A stretch of 7,084 bases of DNA from contig JAUXHH010000084.1 of NCBI GenBank assembly GCA_030621655.1, forward strand, positions 1 to 7,084, given 5' to 3'. The position numbers and the translations under genes were made by a program. This document shows, piece after piece, positions 4,996 to 7,084 of the stretch (position 1 is its first letter; every line of letters starts with the position of its first letter). The notes beneath the pieces were generated by a model, which saw only the letters and a program-made list of their open reading frames with translations, had not been told where the DNA came from and did not search any database. The stretch comes from Desulfobacterales bacterium. GTDB taxonomy: Bacteria; Desulfobacterota; Desulfobulbia; Desulfobulbales; BM004.

Positions 4996-6076
4996 ATTGA
5001 CTCAAAGTGAGTCAACCAACAAAAACAGGCCAATAATTGTTAAATTTATGGCTAAGGGCCTGCCACGCAAAGTGAGTGACAAATCACGTTATTCACGCCA
5101 ACTTCCAGGAGATAATGCCCAATGGGGTGATTGCCGTTTTCTCTTTGATGCCGATGCTCAGGAATACGACTGGCTCGTCGTATATCACGATTTACCGCGC
5201 GAATTGAAATCAATGAGTGTTGAAAAGTTGCATTGCCCACGTGAAAAGACCATCCTTATCACTGGAGAACCTTCCTCTATCACGGTTTATGGGTCATATT
5301 TTCTCCGTCAATTTGGTTTTATAATTACAAGCCAGGAACCCTGGGCCATTAAACATCCAAATGCCATTTTTACCCAACCCGGCCTAATCTGGTACTATGG
5401 AGCTCCAAGATTCAAGGACAAAAGGCATAGGCTGACATATGACGAGATAAATCAAATCCCCCCTATTACTAAAACAAAAACCATTTCGACCGTATGTTCC
5501 AGCAGACAGGGCAGACTCACCATGCATTACAAACGGTATCACTTTACGAATAAGCTAAAAGCTCACATTCCCGAATTGGATATATTTGGTCATGGTATTA
5601 ACACAATGAATGACAAAGCAGAGGCTTTGGATTCATACCAGTATCACGTCACTGTCGAAAATCATGTTTTTCAGCATCATATGACAGAAAAACTCCCCGA
5701 TGCATTTCTTGGTTATACCCTTCCTTTTTATCATGGATGCCCAAATGCAGCTGATTATTTTCCCCGCGAGAGTTTTATTCCCATTGATATAAATAATCTT
5801 GACAGGACTGTTGAAATCATTCGCAGTACACTTGCGAACAATGAATATGACGACAGGCTGCCTTATATAATTGAAGCCAGAAGACGTGTGCTTGAAGAGC
5901 ATAACCTTTTTGCCATATTAGAACGGGAAATCACCAAACGTGAGGGAAGTATAAAAACAAATCCCCCGGAAGGGAAAATTATGGACAGGCAGACTCTGAA
6001 ATTCCGGAAACCTCTCTATGGATTACAAAGGGAATTTGAAAAAATCTATATCAAAGTAAAGCATATACACTGGTAA
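4976..6076 (+). CDS. Glycosyltransferase family 10 (alpha-1,3-fucosyltransferase type)
   Basis: This 366-residue protein carries the GT10 signature. Residues 221-274 include the hallmark YHVTVENH, HMTEKLPDAFLGYTLP and GCPNAADYFPRESFIPID. Glu229 and the Thr-Glu-Lys at 237-239 correspond to the invariant GDP-fucose-binding positions of the family. The N-terminal half (about 18-160) is the acceptor-side Rossmann-like domain, with WGDCRFLFD (50-58) and LITGEPSSI (94-102). GT10 enzymes transfer fucose, or sometimes another sugar, from a GDP donor onto surface glycans; the substrate here is unknown. The C-terminus (about 318-366) is rich in Lys/Arg and aromatics, like the basic membrane-associating tails of Helicobacter enzymes. 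There is no signal peptide. ATG 4976 is kept because the first beta strand (IVKFMAKGLPR) begins near residue 21, which excludes the internal ATG at 5048. No Shine-Dalgarno site is seen. coaX follows after 39 bp. No other glycan genes are visible. Confidence 0.9.
   Translation: MLESGSILTQSESTNKNRPIIVKFMAKGLPRKVSDKSRYSRQLPGDNAQWGDCRFLFDADAQEYDWLVVYHDLPRELKSMSVEKLHCPREKTILITGEPSSITVYGSYFLRQFGFIITSQEPWAIKHPNAIFTQPGLIWYYGAPRFKDKRHRLTYDEINQIPPITKTKTISTVCSSRQGRLTMHYKRYHFTNKLKAHIPELDIFGHGINTMNDKAEALDSYQYHVTVENHVFQHHMTEKLPDAFLGYTLPFYHGCPNAADYFPRESFIPIDINNLDRTVEIIRSTLANNEYDDRLPYIIEARRRVLEEHNLFAILEREITKREGSIKTNPPEGKIMDRQTLKFRKPLYGLQREFEKIYIKVKHIHW
4997..5015. promoter_or_regulatory. Perfect inverted repeat TTGACTC-N5-GAGTCAA
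   Basis: Two perfect 7-base arms separated by AAAGT form a 19-bp dyad inside codons 8-14 of the glycosyltransferase, one base upstream of the minus-strand ATG at 4995. Its size and symmetry suit a homodimeric regulator site, but it could also be chance or an RNA hairpin near the start of the message. No regulator is assigned. Confidence 0.35.
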
Positions 6077-6115
6077 TTTTGAAACACTTATAAATCTAAT
6101 TCAACTGAAAAAATT

Positions 6116-6886
6116 ATGCTTCTAGCTATCGACGTCGGCAACTCACAAACAGTTTGCGGTATATTCAAACAAAGTTCTCTGATCTGTCACTGGCGGCTGA
6201 AAACTGATAGGGAGAAAACTGCCGATGAACTGGCAGCACGTTTTCTCTCACTCTTTACCATGCAGGATATCCGTTTCAAGGATATTTCCGGAGTGATAAT
6301 CGCCAGCGTAGTTCCGACCCAACAGCAAGCCTGGCAGGAATTTTCTTCTAAATATACCGGGTGTACTCCCCTGCTCGTTAATAGCCCTACTCTTAAGTCA
6401 GGCATAAAAATAGTAACAGATAATCCGGCGGAAGTTGGTGCGGACAGGATAGTCAATGCAGTGGCAGCATTCGAACAAAATGGCAAAAGCACCATTGTGG
6501 TTGACTTCGGCACAGCCATAACCTTTGACTGTATATCTGCCAAGGGGGAATACCTGGGTGGTGCGATCATGCCCGGCATGAGTATTTCACTCGATGCACT
6601 TGCCAACCGTACTGCCAAATTACCCAGAGTTGATATCTCCAGCCCGCCTCAAAAGGCAATTGGCGCAAACACAGTTGATGCCATTAAATCAGGCCTTCTT
6701 TTTGGGTATGGCGCCATGGTGGATGGCCTGATAAAAAAACTCTCGGCAGAATTTACGGAAACTCCACAGGTAATTGCTACTGGAGGTATGTCTGAACTGA
6801 TTAGTGCCTACACCGAATCCATCCAGATCGTTGATCCCATGTTGACCCTTAAAGGTCTCTATCTTCTGTATGAAAAAAACAAATAA
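6116..6886 (+). CDS. coaX: Type III pantothenate kinase
   Basis: CoaX phosphorylates pantothenate with ATP, the first step of coenzyme A synthesis; unlike CoaA it is not feedback-inhibited by CoA and needs a monovalent cation. The 256-residue protein has the ASKHA-fold family motifs in order: the phosphate-1 loop AIDVGNSQT (4-12, Asp6), SVVP (64-67), DNPAEVGADRIVNA (102-115, with Asp110 as the likely general base), the phosphate-2 motif VVDFGTAITFD (128-138), GGAIMPG (148-154) and the C-terminal DPMLTLKGL (240-248). It is full length and intact. ATG 6116 has no Shine-Dalgarno site but the A-rich leader CTGAAAAAATT. It follows the glycosyltransferase by 39 bp and is followed closely by the LD-carboxypeptidase gene, so a three-gene transcript is likely. 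The usual partner birA is not visible in the window. Confidence 0.96.
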   Translation: MLLAIDVGNSQTVCGIFKQSSLICHWRLKTDREKTADELAARFLSLFTMQDIRFKDISGVIIASVVPTQQQAWQEFSSKYTGCTPLLVNSPTLKSGIKIVTDNPAEVGADRIVNAVAAFEQNGKSTIVVDFGTAITFDCISAKGEYLGGAIMPGMSISLDALANRTAKLPRVDISSPPQKAIGANTVDAIKSGLLFGYGAMVDGLIKKLSAEFTETPQVIATGGMSELISAYTESIQIVDPMLTLKGLYLLYEKNK

Positions 6887-6905
6887 AAACGCAGCACAAA
6901 AAAGA

Positions 6906-7084
6906 ATGCATCAGTCTGTTTATCCTCCTCCTATTGATATAGGGGACACAATCGGCCTGGTGGCCCCTGCAGGACCACTCATTGACAAAGACAACTTTAC
7001 TGCCGGCAAGCATCTCCTTGAGAAAAAAGGTTTTAAAGTAAAATTCAATCAAAAGCTTCTGAGTTCCAAAGGTTATCTTGCAGG
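6906..7084 (+). CDS. LD-carboxypeptidase (peptidase family S66), N-terminal fragment cut by window edge
   Basis: The frame runs off the right edge after about 59 codons. It has the N-terminal hallmark of S66 peptidases, PPPIDIGDTIGLVAPAGPL (residues 7-25), then a helix and KGFKVKFNQKL, matching the first beta-alpha-beta unit. Members cleave the L,D bond between meso-diaminopimelate and D-Ala in tetrapeptides during peptidoglycan recycling (LdcA), or act on related substrates such as microcin C7; which applies cannot be seen. The Ser-His-Glu catalytic triad lies beyond the window. I prefer ATG 6906, which puts the conserved motif about seven residues from the start, as in relatives. An in-frame ATG at 6870 would add 12 mostly Lys/Asn/Ala residues and overlap coaX by 17 bp. 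Neither has a Shine-Dalgarno site. Confidence 0.85.
   Translation, partial: MHQSVYPPPIDIGDTIGLVAPAGPLIDKDNFTAGKHLLEKKGFKVKFNQKLLSSKGYLA

Noticed and set aside
5633..5902. Minus-strand open frame of 89 codons inside the glycosyltransferase gene
   Set aside because: Antisense shadow over the conserved GT10 motif region; no independent signals.
6187..6618. Minus-strand open frame of 143 codons inside coaX
   Set aside because: It is fully antisense to an intact, well-conserved gene; the composition is that of a shadow frame.

Overview
This is a chromosomal housekeeping-type window from a moderately AT-rich bacterium. Nine protein genes can be supported, two of them cut by the window edges, plus one probable broken or recoded minus-strand reading frame. 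No tRNA, rRNA, CRISPR array or transposase gene was seen. The lineage is uncertain. The HTH/zinc-ribbon regulator, the YkgJ-type cysteine-cluster protein and the small 10-cysteine protein remind me of Desulfobacterota. The topoisomerase B subunit, with its GDGSHQDDG insertion, and the near absence of Shine-Dalgarno sites recall Bacteroidota or PVC-group bacteria. I would only say 'Gram-negative-like, probably anaerobic lineage, unresolved'.

Layout. The left edge (1-754, minus) holds the ATPase domain of a ParE/GyrB-type topoisomerase subunit. Across an AT-rich divergent spacer lies thiD (989-1822, plus). A non-coding stretch (1823-2109) with dispersed GGCACAAAG/CTTTGTGCC repeats separates thiD from a convergent minus-strand pair: cutA (2350-2670), then a small Cys-rich protein (2110-2319). 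cutA is divergent from a plus-strand set running 2800-4688: HTH/zinc-ribbon regulator, YkgJ-like protein, THUMP-domain RNA methyltransferase. The cutA/regulator spacer carries what looks like one bidirectional promoter with overlapping -10 boxes. After a 287-bp gap with vestigial minus-strand coding potential comes a second plus-strand set: a GT10 (fucosyltransferase-type) glycosyltransferase, coaX, and the start of an LD-carboxypeptidase gene cut by the right edge.

How the genes fit together. thiD (thiamine) and coaX (coenzyme A) are cofactor genes. The methyltransferase acts on RNA. The glycosyltransferase and LD-carboxypeptidase point to cell-surface polysaccharide and peptidoglycan recycling. 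Four adjacent products (Cys-rich protein, CutA, zinc-ribbon regulator, YkgJ-like) are metal-binding or likely so, but a shared pathway is only a guess.

Most interesting are the 4669-4995 minus-strand frame interrupted by one TGA (pseudogene, or less likely a selenoprotein), the bidirectional promoter at 2710-2757, the perfect dyad at 4997-5015, and the uncharacterised 69-residue 10-cysteine protein.
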